Shown here: one piece after another, positions 24,196 to 37,322 of the stretch | How the letters are laid out: the number at the start of each line of letters is the position of its first letter | Position numbering within the stretch: position 1 is the stretch's first letter | Program-made: the position numbers and the translations under genes | Notes under the pieces: generated by a model | The model's database searches: none | Seen by the model: only the letters and a program-made list of their open reading frames with translations | What the model was told of the DNA's origin: nothing | Assembly: GCA_014904845.1 (NCBI GenBank) | Contig: MU119350.1 | Location: 62,001-126,000 of the forward strand | Source: Acephala macrosclerotiorum | Lineage: Eukaryota > Ascomycota > Leotiomycetes > Helotiales > Mollisiaceae | DNA: 64,000 bases | Reading direction: 5' to 3'

Positions 24196-25122
24196 GATAT
24201 GGATTATTGCATCGATTGTCGTGTTTAGCTACTTGACGTTGATCGAGTGCCAATGCGAATGCGGGAAGGCGGGTGGCAGATGGCGGATAGCAGATGAGAG
24301 AGATCGTTGATGGATCTTGCACGATCTCGCCTCGGCTTGCCTTGCTCTTTGTGACGGCATCGTGAGCCGCCTACTGTAATCTATTGGTAACTTGCTGCCC
24401 CTGCAAGGTTTAGCCTATCGCGGGGTCGTGCGGTGTCCCGTTTTGTCCAAATGGAGTCAAATTTATCCGTGTTCCTGGACCCCTACGGAGCCTGAGTCCA
24501 ACTTGACGCACGTGATATACTATTTGCTATGCAGGAACATCGATGTCTGGGGTGTTCAGACCTTCTAGAAGGAGGTGAGAAATGCCCCCGGTTGTGCTGC
24601 CGACGGTGGGGCAGAAGAGAGGGTGCATCGACTCTTTCTGGAAGGTTGTGCTGCGTGGTCAGCATGTGAAGATGCCCTTCGATATGACCCCTGGACAAAG
24701 TGATAACCTTGGCGAGATAGCCGTGATAAATTCTGGAGATAGATATCTGAATCACGTCGAAAGACAGCGAGGCGTCAGAACAAGTCAAGTAACGGACCAC
24801 GAGCAAGTTTGAATCCATCGATTCTCCTATAGAAACATATTTGACACGAATTTGTATCGACTTAAGCGTGGTACTCAAGAAGATCCCCCAATGCATTCTC
24901 ATCACGTCTCGTCGTCATCCATACCGCCGTAGAAAAGAAAAAGGGACGACCGAATGACAATATGCTGGTCCCGAAACCCCACCGGTATGCGTAGCATAAT
25001 AACCCGCCAAAACGCCTGATGCAAAGCTACACCGTGAAAAGAAAATGACAAAAGAGATTATGTGCAGCCTCGATGGCTCTCCTTTGAGATTTAGAACCGT
25101 AACAAATGTTTTGTCCAATCCT
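24196..25122. other. Intergenic
   Basis: Upstream of the internal-cluster regulator and downstream of the FHA gene. No further gene supported. Confidence 0.35.
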
Positions 25123-27456
25123 TTACCGGTCCACTTTCGGTGGTTGCCAGCTATTCAAATACGCCATTAAACCCATTCCGATAAGAACAACGCCGAGCAT
25201 TGAAGCGTATGGTGTGGTATTGTAAAGCAGTAGTTCGCGGCTGCCGGGAGGTCTGGCAAGGATGCCGATAGCCGATTGGCCTGGGTCCTGAATATCATCG
25301 GCAGAGATGATGATGCTTCCATTCGAAAGACTTCCCTTGGTGGAATCCAAACCCCCTTTCACTGCGTCAGATGTCCCATTTATGACAGGGGCCTTAGGTT
25401 CGCCGGCAGATAGTAACTGCGCCCGTTCAGTTGATGATGACCTCCTTGCAGACTCCTCAGATCGAATCTTTTCAACCATTTCAGCCAACGATTTCCGGTC
25501 CGCATCCCTCTCTGTTTCGGCCGTCTCGGCTCGGCGTTTGAAAGATTCCATCTCCTCGCGTAGACCTTGCATTTCAACAAGCATCGATTCAAGTTTCTTC
25601 TCCAACAGAGTCGTAGATTCGCTGATAGCGCTTGGGTCCACAGTATGCTTGGTTGCTGACTCTAACAGAGGCTCCTCCTGTACATCCGCAGTCTCGATAG
25701 GTGGCTCAAAGGCTTCTTCGATGACTGAACCCTCATCGTTCATCTTGGACATGCCGTTCGTTTTTGCGTCCGACTGCAGCTCTAGCCGCTTAGCCACTTC
25801 CTCTGCCATTTCCCTAGCTTGCCTTTCTTTGTGAAGCATTTCCTCGAGATCTCGTAGCCGCGCTCCCTGTACGTCTATCTCTTTCTTTGCAGATGCTAAA
25901 GCTTCCACAAGGGTAATAATTTGACTTGTGGGTTCTTGTCGAACAGGAGACACATTGGGAACGGATTTGGGACGCTCGGTATTCGTACGTTTCAAAGAGG
26001 GAGAGGATGGCTCAAATGCATGGGATCTTGCGACATCCGGCTTCTCGGGAAGTGGTTGTTGGGGTGGGGGTGCTGGAGGATCTGAGAATCGAGGTTTCGA
26101 GTCTGTTCGGAATGGCAAGGAACCGCCATTGACTAACGGTCCCTTGACTGGCTCTATGGGCGCTTTGTCATTTTCTTTGATATCTTCCTTCGATAGTAAA
26201 GAGCCGAAGAACACGTCAGCCCGGCCAAGGTCATTCGTCTGTAGACGTGCAGCTCTCATTTCGTTCTGAAAGCGGTCAGCTCAGCGATACCAACTTGCTC
26301 AAAGATTACTTACCGTGAGCCTCTTGACAATCTGCTCCGTTGTGACTGGTGTTAACCAGAAATTCATTGGCCTTTGTTGGCTTATAGCACTCATTTGACT
26401 ACCTGCCACACTGGTAGGAGGTCCCAGTCGGCCATTGCTTCCCACGGATCCTTGACTACTCGATCTACCTCGCATTGGTCCTTGCGAAGGTAGCATCATT
26501 GCTCCATTTGCCGGGTCTAAATCACCAAAATTCATCTCTAATACGTTGTTCGTTGAGCCTAGGAACCCCGCATGTTCAACTTTCGCTGCAACTTTGTGGT
26601 GCACCACGGTTTTCTGGTCCTCGCTGACTATGTCAATTCCAAGCTCCAGGTGATCTTGAGTTTGCAGTTCGTGTGGTTCGGAATCTCTGTTCTCCGCTGA
26701 TAAACGCGCACCGTTGACAAAGGTTCCGTTCGAGGATTTGACATCTCGGATCCATATTTTGCCTTGTCTCTCCGCCCAAATCTCTGCATGTTGTCGAGAC
26801 AGAACCTTGGAGTCAAAGAAGCCGTTGGCAGGCGTGGGTACTGTCTTCGCATTCGTTTGCCGCCCTATTCGTAGGCTATCTGGGTAGTAGGGAACAGAAA
26901 TCGTTTTCCTTTCGAAAGTACCATTCATAGATAGCAGGTATAGAACAGGGTTGCCCTCACCAACAGGCTGTGCTACAGGCCGAGCCCCGTTCATTTGTTG
27001 TGTAGGACTTTGCAGGAGATGCTGAGAGGGCACGACTGGAGAAGGTTGATGTGCCGAGGTCAGCGAAGTTGGTGCTGGCCCCCCATTTGTCGTTAAAACG
27101 GACTGCGGTCGCGTTGTAGAAACGCCTGATATTGCTTCTGCTTTGCTTGTAGGCCATGGACCTGTTCTCTGGGTCTTCTTTCGCGCCGCAGCTGTTCCCC
27201 AAGAGCTCAGATCCCCCGGCGGTAACATGGGTACGCCATTGACCTGGGGGCTGTGGGATATCGTAGCAGTCGAGGATGTAGATGATGTCGAAGCTATAGA
27301 CGAGGAAGAGTTTGCGCGCTGAGCGCTTTTCCGAGGCATGAACATTCGGGCGACTTCGTCGGCATTCATAGCATTGATTCCTCCTTGACTGACATTAGCA
27401 CTCCATGCTGACCGGCTAGTCTGTTGAAAGCTCGGTGGATTCGCAACAGCCGTCAT
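25123..27456 (-). CDS. FHA-domain, coiled-coil, tail-anchored protein (HAM-4 / PRO45 / SLMAP-like)
   Basis: Exons 27456..26314 and 26265..25123 (48-bp intron, in frame) give 761 aa. A low-complexity N-terminus precedes an FHA domain (residues about 180-290) with SLRIGRQTN, LSRQHAEIW and the phosphothreonine-binding KSSNGTFVNG. The second half has coiled-coil heptads (ASAKKEIDVQGARLRDLEEM; LLEKKLESMLVEMQGLREEM). A single C-terminal transmembrane segment (YASMLGVVLIGMGLMAYLN) is followed by nine residues, i.e. a tail anchor. This architecture matches fungal SLMAP homologues (Neurospora HAM-4, Sordaria PRO45, yeast Far9/Far10/Vps64). Those proteins anchor the STRIPAK complex at ER, nuclear-envelope or mitochondrial membranes and are needed for cell fusion and fruiting. 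Confidence 0.88.
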
Positions 27457-28244
27457 CTGCAAAGTATTCGAGGTGATTATTTAGGTTTAGGATGTATGAC
27501 AGATGGAAGTGTCGATGATATGGTTGGAATGCTTCCGATTCGGATCTCCCCCCATGCACCTCTACACAACGTCTCGATGGCGCTTCGCCTCAAACTTCCA
27601 GTAGCCAGTGTGATGTCTCGTGTACGTCTTCTGCCGATCTCTGGTGTAAAGGAGAGTCTGTATCACCGCGTCGGGCTGCGAGGGAGAGTAAGTCAGCTGT
27701 TTTTCTCCAATTTTCAAAGCCATGACGATGGGCGTCGAGAGCCGCACAGGGGCTTCCGCACATCGCTGGCGTGTCTGGAGTGACCTCCATGGAGCCCATA
27801 TGGTAGAGGGGACTTACATATGCGTCGAGACGGGTATGAAAGCCAATTGTGCGTGGTGAGAGCGATGTTTTTGAGGCGTTGATGTTGCCAGACGAAAGTT
27901 TGGGGATCCCGTCTCACACAAGCGAGGTCTGATTCGGTCAGACAGCGCTCGATCTCAGGATAAGGCACGCGACATGTCCGCGACAACACGAATACATGCA
28001 AGAAAACGGGCACTGTTGAATAGTTGCAAGTATGATTAGAACACATCCTTTGATTCAAGAAGATCGCGATGAAGAAGATTTCGGAGACTAGCACGTGACT
28101 CAAGGCCACCTGTGGAGAAATAGATCCGAGCGTCGCGGCAAGTGCCGTCGACAAGAACCAAATATTGATGCTGTTTGGAGACTCGCATCACCAGCTCTTC
28201 TCTCTCCAGTCAACCTCGACAATCACTTACAAGAGCTACCCAAG
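27457..28244. other. Divergent intergenic region, FHA gene and MGR2
   Basis: The two conserved genes are transcribed away from each other. An AG at 27457 immediately before the FHA-protein ATG is compatible with a 5'-UTR intron. No other gene seen. Confidence 0.4.
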
Positions 28245-28779
28245 ATGCCTGTACCAGTTGGAGGAGGTATGGCCGGGCCATCGGCCTTCGACAAGTGTAT
28301 GTTACTGTTTTTCAAAGGCCTGCAGAATGTCAAAAGTTAACAAATCGAATAGTCAAAATGGGCGCGATGATGGGTGGTAGTAAGTCGACGACTCTCTGAT
28401 CGGGCTGCAGAATGACTAACGGTTGCTAGCCGTCGGTGTTATCATTGGATTCATATTTGGTATGCAGCGGCCATCTGCTAGGCCAAGTCCTTCATGCTGA
28501 ACGACTTCTAGGTTCAGTTAACATCATGCGATATGGCGCCGGACCGAATGGTGTTATGAGGACATTGGGACAGTACATGATGGGCTCTGGTGCAACTTTT
28601 GGGTCAGTGTTCCATCTCTCTATGCTTATCTGTATCTAACCCGCCGCAGCTTCTTCATGTCAATTGGAAGTATGATCCGGTCCGACTCGGTTTCCCAGCA
28701 AGCTGCAGAAGCCTTTGCCAAATCAAGACGGAGGCCAATCGTTATGCCTCGACAATACCAGTCCTCACCCCGAGAGTGA
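28245..28779 (+). CDS. MGR2: Mgr2/ROMO1 family TIM23 translocase subunit
   Basis: Five small exons (28245..28296, 28353..28376, 28430..28459, 28512..28602, 28650..28779) join in frame to 108 aa; exons 2 and 3 are only 24 and 30 bp. The product has the Mgr2/Romo1 pattern: PSAFDKFKMGAMMG, a first TM with glycine-zipper VGVIIGFIFGSVN, the loop MRYGAGPNGVMRTLGQYMM and a second TM GSGATFGFFMSIGSMIR. A basic C-terminus contains SRRRPIVMPRQYQ. In yeast Mgr2 sits in the mitochondrial inner membrane and controls lateral release of preproteins from TIM23. No single-frame ORF covers it, so it is easily missed without splicing. Confidence 0.92.
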
Positions 28780-29544
28780 ACTCTGTACTATGGAAATAAA
28801 TAACGAGAAGAGTGGTTCGGTTCGGCAAGGGTGTTGGTGTACAAAGGAAAACAAAAACTTCGCGGAAACCATGTGGGCCATGGTCTGCTAGAGAGGCCTA
28901 CAACACTTGCAGCATTGTCCTTCTGCCAGGAAAATCTATTGGCTGGGACTTTCACCTTGTACCAAAATCATCGAAATATATACCCGATTTTCTTGTCAAA
29001 AGATTTCCAACATCTGCGCCATCTTCTCATCCCACATTTCATACGTAATTCTGGATGTGGTTCTGATTGGTATTTGTATCTCGAGGTTGGGTCTTCGTTT
29101 GCCCAGGTCTTTGACTGGGAGATTTCCTGTTTCTTCTACCCATCCTTACTCTTCCTGGGTGGTCTCCAGAAGCCTTTGTTGACAAGGACATATTCCCATG
29201 GAGCCCCACCATGCAGAGAACGACCTTTCTTCCACACCCTCCTTTGTCAACTTATACAGCATAAGCTCACGATTCATCATAGGCTGTGAAGCTTTTGGGG
29301 TCATGTTCCCAATATTCATCAGCAGGTGAAAGCGATTCAAGCGGGCAACTCACAGGTCCAACTGAGGGGTTCAAAGGATTCGACGTCCACAGAATGCATT
29401 CTACCCCTGAGACCTATTCCTGCAAGGTCCCTCCTGTTCTCAAGGCCTGGTTGTATCAACCGTGCCGTCCTCGGAGAAAAGAGTACTCTTAGCAGGAGAT
29501 TTTTGTCTTCAGCAAGCTTTCCGCTGCGTTGTCATAGCACAGTC

Positions 29545-29799
29545 ATGATACCTCTGTTCAAGAAATTGCTTACCTGCAGTGCAGTAGTTGCGCTCTTCGC
29601 ATTCGATTCCACCTTGCAGTGCAATTCAAGCCCTCCCATGACCAGGGCAAGATCATACCGAGTATTCTTTGAGTTCAAGCCCCTCAATTGTTTAGTCTTC
29701 TACGGTCTGGTCTCCGGACTTTCATCAGGAGCATGCACTCCTGCCGAAAGCCTCATGTATAACGTTTTCGTACCTTGTGCCTATCAATGCTCCTGCTAA
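29545..29799 (+). CDS. Candidate small secreted cysteine-rich protein
   Basis: An intronless 84-codon frame starts with a signal-peptide-like segment (MIPLFKKLLTCSAVVALFAF). The remainder holds six cysteines (QCNSS, LNCLV, GACTP, PCAYQCSC), with the last three within eight residues of the C-terminus. Size, secretion signal and Cys content fit the loose class of fungal small secreted proteins, but no family is recognised. The upstream ORF extension to 29326 has no protein character. Support is weak; transcript evidence would decide. Confidence 0.3.
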   Translation: MIPLFKKLLTCSAVVALFAFDSTLQCNSSPPMTRARSYRVFFEFKPLNCLVFYGLVSGLSSGACTPAESLMYNVFVPCAYQCSC

Positions 29800-32240
29800 G
29801 CAATTAAATCCACCTTTTACTTCATGACAGGTCTTGCCTACTTGCACAGCTACTCCATCCACGGGAACTTATGCATCACATTAATAATTTCATGCATGCA
29901 CAATTAGATAGCAGATCTGAGTGGCGATATAAGGTTTCTCGGCAGCTTGCCGAGACTGTTAAACATGCGACAAGGGACTGCTGGACATTTTCTGCAACCG
30001 GGCCATGCTGTGACACCAGCACCCTGAGAATCATCGAATCAGTATTCTCGGCTTTACAAGTTATTGATTGAGCGGCAGGCTCCACAGAGGTGCGTCAATG
30101 CTAGAGATGCAACAAAAAAAAATATGCTGCGGAAACAATACGATGAGAATGCACATTTCAAACGCGGGCGGTAAACGCCAACCAAAGGACCCTCTTCTGG
30201 TAACACCAAAACGACGAAACCTCAGACTTCGGACGAAGGAATTGGGAATTTTGGTGTCGGTCTTGGGCTCGCATTCTGACTTCACTCAACCTGTTCTAGC
30301 AACCTCGACCAACAATTCTCCAGTCAAAACATGCATTAGCACTCAACCAGAAAACTGGAGTCTTCCACGATGACAGCGGATTCTGTACGCAACTAGAACG
30401 CAGAATGAACGAAAGTCGACGCTTCATGACTTCGGAAATCCAAGATCTGCGCTCTTCGACCTTCGCTTCTCTCGCACCAGAACAGATTCTTCTTGATCCG
30501 CTGTTTGACAAGGCCAGAATAGGACGCGATGCACAGATCTCAGCTCAAAAGCAGCAGACAACATCGAGGCGGCTAACTTCGAGTGTACATCATCCTCACA
30601 CCAGTATGCACCCAACTATTCGAAATTCACCCTAATTCCATCACTACTTCTCTGAGTATGCCGCGATCCGGATGCTTTCGCTGGAATAATATTCAATGCG
30701 ACCCTGCATGATGCATAGCATTGTACAACTTAGCGGAGGTCCCTCGCAGATCTTTTCGCCCAACTTACCACTCACATGTCAAGTGTTTCGCCTGATCTTG
30801 AGGCTTAGCGACTGGCAGCAAAATTATCCCGAGTCGTAAATCGAATCGCGGATAACCTTCTTCTTGAACTTTCCTGCTTTCGTCCTGGCTTTCCTCGTAC
30901 CAAGTAAACGCCCAGGTAAGCGCTACGCACTAAGCACTTTAACGCTTCCACAGGGCTTGATGCGAGAGTTTGGGGTTTCCCTCTAGACTCTGTTCCTCTG
31001 CGATCAATGCGGTGGCAATGATGGCATTCAGCAGACGACAAACCTGATCTTCAAGCCTTGACAATTAACGAAAAAGTGAAACGCTGCACTGACTATGACA
31101 TAAGACGAATAATCTTAGGATACGGACGAGTTCTTCAATTGTGTCTTCTAGCTCATTAATCAATCTGGCCTTTCATCTCCCACGGATGTCCCCAACGGAG
31201 TTCTGGTGAAGCTATTTGGAGTCGTTCCGCCTCATTGGGTGCGTCTCAACAACTTCCCGACTAAAGCGGGAGATCTATGCACAGCTCCGTAGATCACAAC
31301 TAAATTTCCGAGCCAGGAACGACGACATCTCGACATGCATCGCGCATCGAATTATCAACTGCTACTAATTGTGGCACAGAAGAGTGAACATACCAATGCC
31401 CATTGGGCGTGCATGGCAATGCATGAGGTTCATCCAATATCGATACAGGCAAATTCCGATGCACGCAGCAGCTGAGGCGAAACGATATTGCTTCAGACGT
31501 AAGTGATCGACCCTGCAATCTCTTATCCCGCAATCAGCTTCTCGCAGGCTTGCAGCCATCCCTTCCTTCTAGGTGAAGCTCATTCTAAAGCGCATCTCTT
31601 TCTAGTACTTGGACGGAGGATCTTGGCGATCTAGTGGCCGAGCACGCGGAACAGACCAAAACCTTGGTCAAAAATAGTCCTGGTAGGAGGGATCATCCTG
31701 TCTCACTTCTCCATCATCCGCCTACAGACGCCACGAAAATAAACACTTCACAACTTGTGGTTGTGCGTATTGGACCATGTATTGGACGATCGCACTTCAA
31801 TGTCCACAGTGGGAGAATCTCCCCCAGAATTCCCCCTGATTGAGAAACATTCGTCTAATTGCAGAGGGTTCGGGCTGATCGTTGGCGCCAAGCTTCTCAG
31901 CCTCATCATTGAAATGCTGATCGCCCGCAGACTTCGAAGTTCGAGCTGGGCATTATCCGCTAGCCTATTTCCATTCTCGTTCAAGCTTTCCGCAAAATCT
32001 CACCCCCTCGATGGTCCTTGGCAAGACGGCCAGGTTCAAGCGTACAGTAGTAGTATAGCGTGTGGAGAGCCCTTCTTCTGAGCCGCTTCTGGGGGCCCTC
32101 ACTAATCCAGGTCTGCTTGGTCGGCTGCCAGGGTATTTCGACGATGCCATGTTGGAGTAGGCCGTATTTGCCCCTGTTTATGAGCGTCGCTCTTGTCAAG
32201 GTGGTGGTTGAGCTTGACCGCATCTTGGGAGCGGCGCCTG

Positions 32241-32248
32241 TATAAGTA
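32241..32248 (+). promoter_or_regulatory. TATA-like element of the laccase gene
   Basis: TATAAGTA lies about 105 bp upstream of the laccase ATG, a usual position for a fungal core promoter. Confidence 0.35.
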
Positions 32249-32346
32249 CTCTCGATTTCTGCTCATTCATTCTCAATCTTGCTCGTCAGCCAAAGTTGGT
32301 CTCGACATCGTCACTCATTGGTTTCTTTCAGATCCATAATTCATAA

Positions 32347-34535
32347 TGTCTCTTATTGGTAACCTCATCAATGGTTTGCTCGTCGTCTTGGGTGCCTTGA
32401 CTCAACAACAAACAAACGGGTCAGTCAGCTCTTATATCCTCATCCGCTCTTGGGAACATCACACGACAGTCCTCACATGGGCTTCTGGCTCTCTTTCATC
32501 TATCTAACAGTACTGACGTTTCAATAGTGCATCTTTGTGGGGTACTTTGCAAGCCCCTTTGTTTCCTCAGTTCCTTACAAACAACCCAATCGTTGATGGT
32601 TTCCCATGGGGAACGCTCACTGCCGGCGGCAACAACCCGTATACTTCGGCTCCCAATACCGGGGTCATTCGGTCGTATGACTTCACAGTCACCAGAGGCA
32701 CTATCGCCCCTGATGGCTATGAGATGAGTGTAATATTAATCAACGGAGCCTTTCCCGGGCCTCCTATAGAGGCAAATTGGGGAGACACCATTCAAGTCAC
32801 TGTTCATAACCAAATCTCTGGACCAGCCGAGGGAACAGCTTTCCACTGGCACGGTCTGCCTCAAAAAGGCACTGCTTATGCCGATGGAGTTCCAGCAGTT
32901 TCTCAGTGCCCAATTGCTCCTGGATCTTCTTTCACGTATAGTTTCCAAGCGAGTTTATATGGAACCACAGTACGTGAAATCCTGCCCTTTGGTTGAGGAG
33001 ATATACAGAGACGAGCTCTTCGCGAGTACTATGCACTCGGCTCCTCAGCTCGACTCCCAAATTATACTTCAATCCTCATGCTGATTTATCTATAGTGGTA
33101 TCACTCCCATTATTCTGCCCAATACTCTGGTAAGTCGTTTGAAACCCCCTCCAAAGTCTTGTGACTGACATGATGGCAGGTGGCCTTCTGGGGCCATTGA
33201 TCATCCACGGCCCCCACGAACAAGTCCAATATGACGTTGATCTCGGGCCAGTCTTCCTCCAAGATTGGTACCACACTCCTTACCTCCAGATCGTGGAGAC
33301 GGTCATGAAACCATTGGCAGATGGTGGCAACCCAAAGCCTGCTTCTGACAACAACCTCATCAACGGCAAGATGGATTTTAACTGCTCCACCAAGGCCGCA
33401 GGTGACAATACCCAGTGTACCAACAACGCTGGTATTTCCAGGTTCAAGTTCACGACTGGCAAGACGCACAGATTGAGGCTGATCAACGCTGGATCTGCTG
33501 GTATCCAACGCTTCAGCATTGATGGACACAACTTGACCGTCATCGCCAACGACTTCGTCCCAGTCGTACGTCCCCTCAACTCACATTTGTGACATTCTCT
33601 TACTGACAAAATCCAGAAACCTTACACAACCCAAGTCGTAACCCTCGGCATCGGCCAACGAACCGACATCCTCGTAACCGCCAACCAAGGCCCCTCCTCC
33701 TCCTTCTGGATGCGCTCCAACATCTCCACCATCTGCGGCGACGCCAACCAACCCAACGCATTGGCGGCCATCTACTACGATCATGCCGATACCTCCAAAG
33801 CGCCTACCTCTAAAGCTTGGAATATTCCTGATCCTGGAACTTGCGCCAACGACGACCTGTCCCTCACAGTCCCCGTCTTCCCTTTGAACGCCGCTACCCC
33901 TTCCGCGACGCAGAATCTGGATATTAATTTTTATATCAACTCTACTGGTTCTTTCCTCTGGACTTTAGGCGGCACCTCTTTCCGCGCAGACTACAACAAT
34001 CCCGTTCTCCTCCAGGTCGAGAAAGGGAATCTAACATTCGACCCCATCTGGAACGTCAAGAATTTCGGCTCAAACTCCACCGTCAGAATCATTGTCAATA
34101 ATCCTACGCCAGCAAGTCATCCGATGCATCTTCATGGCCATAATATGCAGATTTTGCACGAGGGGCCGGGGAATTATGATGGTGTTAGTGTGGTTAACCC
34201 GAGTAATCCACAGAGGAGGGATGTTCAGCTTGTGAGAGCGAATGGGCATTTTGTGATGCAGTTTACGTTGGATAATCCAGGGGTTTGGCCATTTCATTGT
34301 CATATTGCTTGGTACGCTCTTTCATCCCATTCCAGTTTCCTGTCTTGTAATAAGAGTGCGGGCTGACTTTGACGATTATAGGCATGTGTCTGGAGGTCTT
34401 TACGCTAACATGCTTGAGAGGCCGGCGGACATAGAAAAGGAGGGGAATTTGCCATTGGTGTTGCAGCAGACGTGTACGGATTGGACGAAGTTCACTAATG
34501 CTAATGCGCCTGATCAGGTTGATTCTGGTGTTTGA
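32347..34535 (+). CDS. Asco-laccase (multicopper oxidase)
   Basis: Six exons (first about 32347..32419, then 32528..32969, 33096..33129, 33180..33565, 33617..34311, 34382..34535) give about 594 aa. The start is the ATG before a hydrophobic signal ([10 protein letters not shown]). All four copper motifs are present: [14 protein letters not shown] (partly from the 34-bp exon), HPMHLHGH and [15 protein letters not shown], with Leu ten residues after the T1 Cys. The protein ends exactly in DSGV, the C-terminal plug typical of ascomycete laccases (DSGL/I/V). It would be secreted and oxidise phenolics by reducing O2 to water; roles in lignin turnover, pigment or detoxification are all possible. Confidence 0.93.
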
Positions 34536-37322
34536 AGGAGGGGTGATGAAGTTTGGAGTGGGTGTGGTGGTAGATGGGAGCGGAGGTTTCACAACGCTAA
34601 TGATGGGAATTGAAGTTGATTGAAAATCCAATTTGAATTGGGCAAAAGACAAAAACATGGTGAAATTTGTAAGAGTATAGGCAATATTTTAATGTATATC
34701 ACCCACAGAAGCCCTTGAGTTTGGGTTCTTCGACTGGATGTTTTGAGGTTGGAGTTCTCGTCATTGTTGGTATTGAACGAGAGAGCTTGAGGATGTTTTC
34801 TCTCGCAGGAACTGGTTCTCAAGTTGGTGGTCTGAGTTGTTTCACTGCTACGTTCTGGATGTCGGAGCGAAGAGTGGGAGGGCAGCGTTTTTACGGTCCT
34901 AGCCTTGCTTAAACACTTTCGAAAGATGAATTTTTGTGAGAAGGATCAAGCGAGAGTTCTTGACTAGGTCTGGAAGCCGCGAGATCCCGTTCTTACTTTA
35001 TTTGGAAAGAACAAGCGGAAGGATGTACGGCGGGGCTGACACATGTCAGACGAACGCTTCAAAATCTTCAGTCTCACTTTCATGTCAAGCATTATTACTA
35101 TTGGTGGTCGACCTGGATGTAGTGGCAAATTTTAGGGCGGCCACTGTCCAAGATAGATGATAGATTGACCGTTCCTCAGCATGAATCTCAAGTTCATGTT
35201 TCCCATCGCATCTTCCCATGCTCGTTTTCCGGCCAGTCATGTGTGCTTTCGTTGACGCGTTTCCGTAGTCTGACGCGAGCTATTCTCCAAGTACTCAAAC
35301 CTCCCATGTCCATTGCCGTTCGCATTCGGTGCAATATATTCAACTTTGCCGCATCAAGAGTCATGACGATGGCCACTCGCTTTCTCTTGTGCTGGGTGTA
35401 CAACTCGATATTATCTTGCCATCGACTTGCTGACTGATATCAGCCTCGTCGAAGTAAAGCTACGTCTAGTTCCTCGTATCTCACTTCAAGGTTCTGGCTT
35501 TCCGCTCGCGGGACACGATGTTGCCACCAAGTACAGCTGCAGCCATTCTGCTGCACGGAAACGTCTCCGATCGTTGGCAATCCAACACGAATTACAACAC
35601 GCGACTTCTTTCATCGACAATCGGCTGTGCCTCCCCATCGTCGGCGCTTCTCAGACGGCCAGATTTATCGAGATGTCATCCAAAACAATCCTCCGACGTT
35701 GACACGATGCCGTCACATTTCCTAAATTCGGCAGCCCCGACTCGGGACATTATCAAAATGTTCTTCCGTTCCGGAAATCGAATTTAGGCTCCGAGCTGAA
35801 ATTCTCACAGCGAACCCCAGCCCTTGATCACGTCCACCGCTCCTCTGATATGCATCATATTAAGATACTTCCTCGAATCTGAGTGGTGACCTCGAATGCC
35901 GGTCGTATCGCTTACTGCTCTTGCATGTAGTTCATCGCATGATTGGTACTTTGGACTTGGAAGCGAATGGGGATCCCCGGCACTTGATGCTTGCGCCCCT
36001 CACACGTTAAATTTTCCCGTCTGTCGTGTCATTTGACAGTACCTGGGCAAAGTTTCCGGTCCCAAGAGTACCATCAACTGTTCCAAAAGCTTGGAGATCT
36101 TTTCATGTATCATGACGCACCAAGTTATTCCCACATCACAGAGAATGAACAAGGGACCTCAGAGTACGGCCGGGTGTCTTCCCGATTCTACGGTATTTAG
36201 CGTAGAGTCACGCAGCGAGTACAGGCATTATCGTGTCCGCTATGGAGAGTGTAGGTTGACAAGGGAACTTTAACTGGACCTGTCGCAAGGCACTCATTCT
36301 GCTGGGTCTCAGTACAGGGGGCTGCCAAGTTATTGGATTCTTGATGTTGGCGTTCTGCGAATGCGTCACTAAGCATTTGAGGTCATTCTTGTTCTCTTCA
36401 CAAATTTGTTGAAGGCTGTGTCCCAAGAGTCAAGGCTTTTTTTTGGCCATGCCAGGCGATACATACTAGCTTTGATGCACGGCACGTACGCATTGTGTTC
36501 CGTTGTCATCAAGAAGTCTTTGCCACATTTGAGCTTTCACGGAATATTCTTAAACATATAGGTGCCATTATAAGGCCTTATTTGAGCTTAGGAGATACTG
36601 CTGAGCTATTTTCAGGCCGCCTCCATCTAGAATAAGGCCGGGCTGAAACGTTCAGCCTCAACTTCTGATTGTTTCAAGTCCATACTATCCAGTAAAGAGG
36701 ACTTCCCTCAATATACAGCCTCTCTAAGAAACAATAATTGTACATTTCAGTCATGTTTCAGAACCATTATGTGAGATGCTTCACCTCACTTCGGCGGCTC
36801 GGACCATTATCCCCCTTCTAAGAACCTCACGTCTTACCGCGGTCAAAAGCTTCTTTTCTACAAGCTCGGAGGCATGAATGAGTCATGATAGGAGAGGAGA
36901 TTAACAGCAATGCCACCATGGGGCAAAATGTATTGGTCCTCTTGCCCCAAAAGGACCCATTGCCACATATCCCCTGAGTTCATCCTCTTTCGGGTATATC
37001 GCTCTCGTGTCAGTACTTGCTACTATCTTTCTAAACGGGACATGAACAGGCAGCTACGTTTGAAGCACTTAAGTATTGTCACTAATGTCTGAGAATCCAG
37101 ACATCGAGGGCCCATTTCACTCGCGAGGTATTCTGCCTGGACTCTCTTCGTTCCCTTGATGGATCTGGTACTCTCAATCTTTTCTTCAGTATCATCTTGA
37201 CTTTATTTTCAAATTTACTTGCAACTTCTTCGTCCCTTAATCAACCTTTGTACAACAAGCATCGAGCTACTTTCTCGCTGAGTCTGAACTCCTAGTGAGT
37301 AGTGATTCGACGAGACCAAGCG
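34536..37322. other. Gene-poor intergenic stretch
   Basis: About 2.8 kb between the laccase and the first small spliced gene. Only short ORFs are present. One, 35991..36200, ends in FYGI but has no other support. No RNA gene or repeat recognised. Confidence 0.35.

Larger units (their letters stand above)
28780..32346. other. Long intergenic stretch with one small-protein candidate
   Basis: About 3.5 kb separate MGR2 and the laccase gene. Apart from the small secreted-protein candidate at 29545 and a TATA-like element before the laccase, I see only short ORFs without protein character and no RNA gene or clear repeat. Confidence 0.35.

Noticed and set aside
29326..29544. Upstream extension of the small secreted-protein ORF
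   Set aside because: The extension has no protein character; the later ATG at 29545 gives a much better signal peptide.
35991..36200. Third ORF ending in FYGI, possibly related to the PPDPFYG genes
   Set aside because: It lacks PPDP and the intron; three shared residues can be chance.
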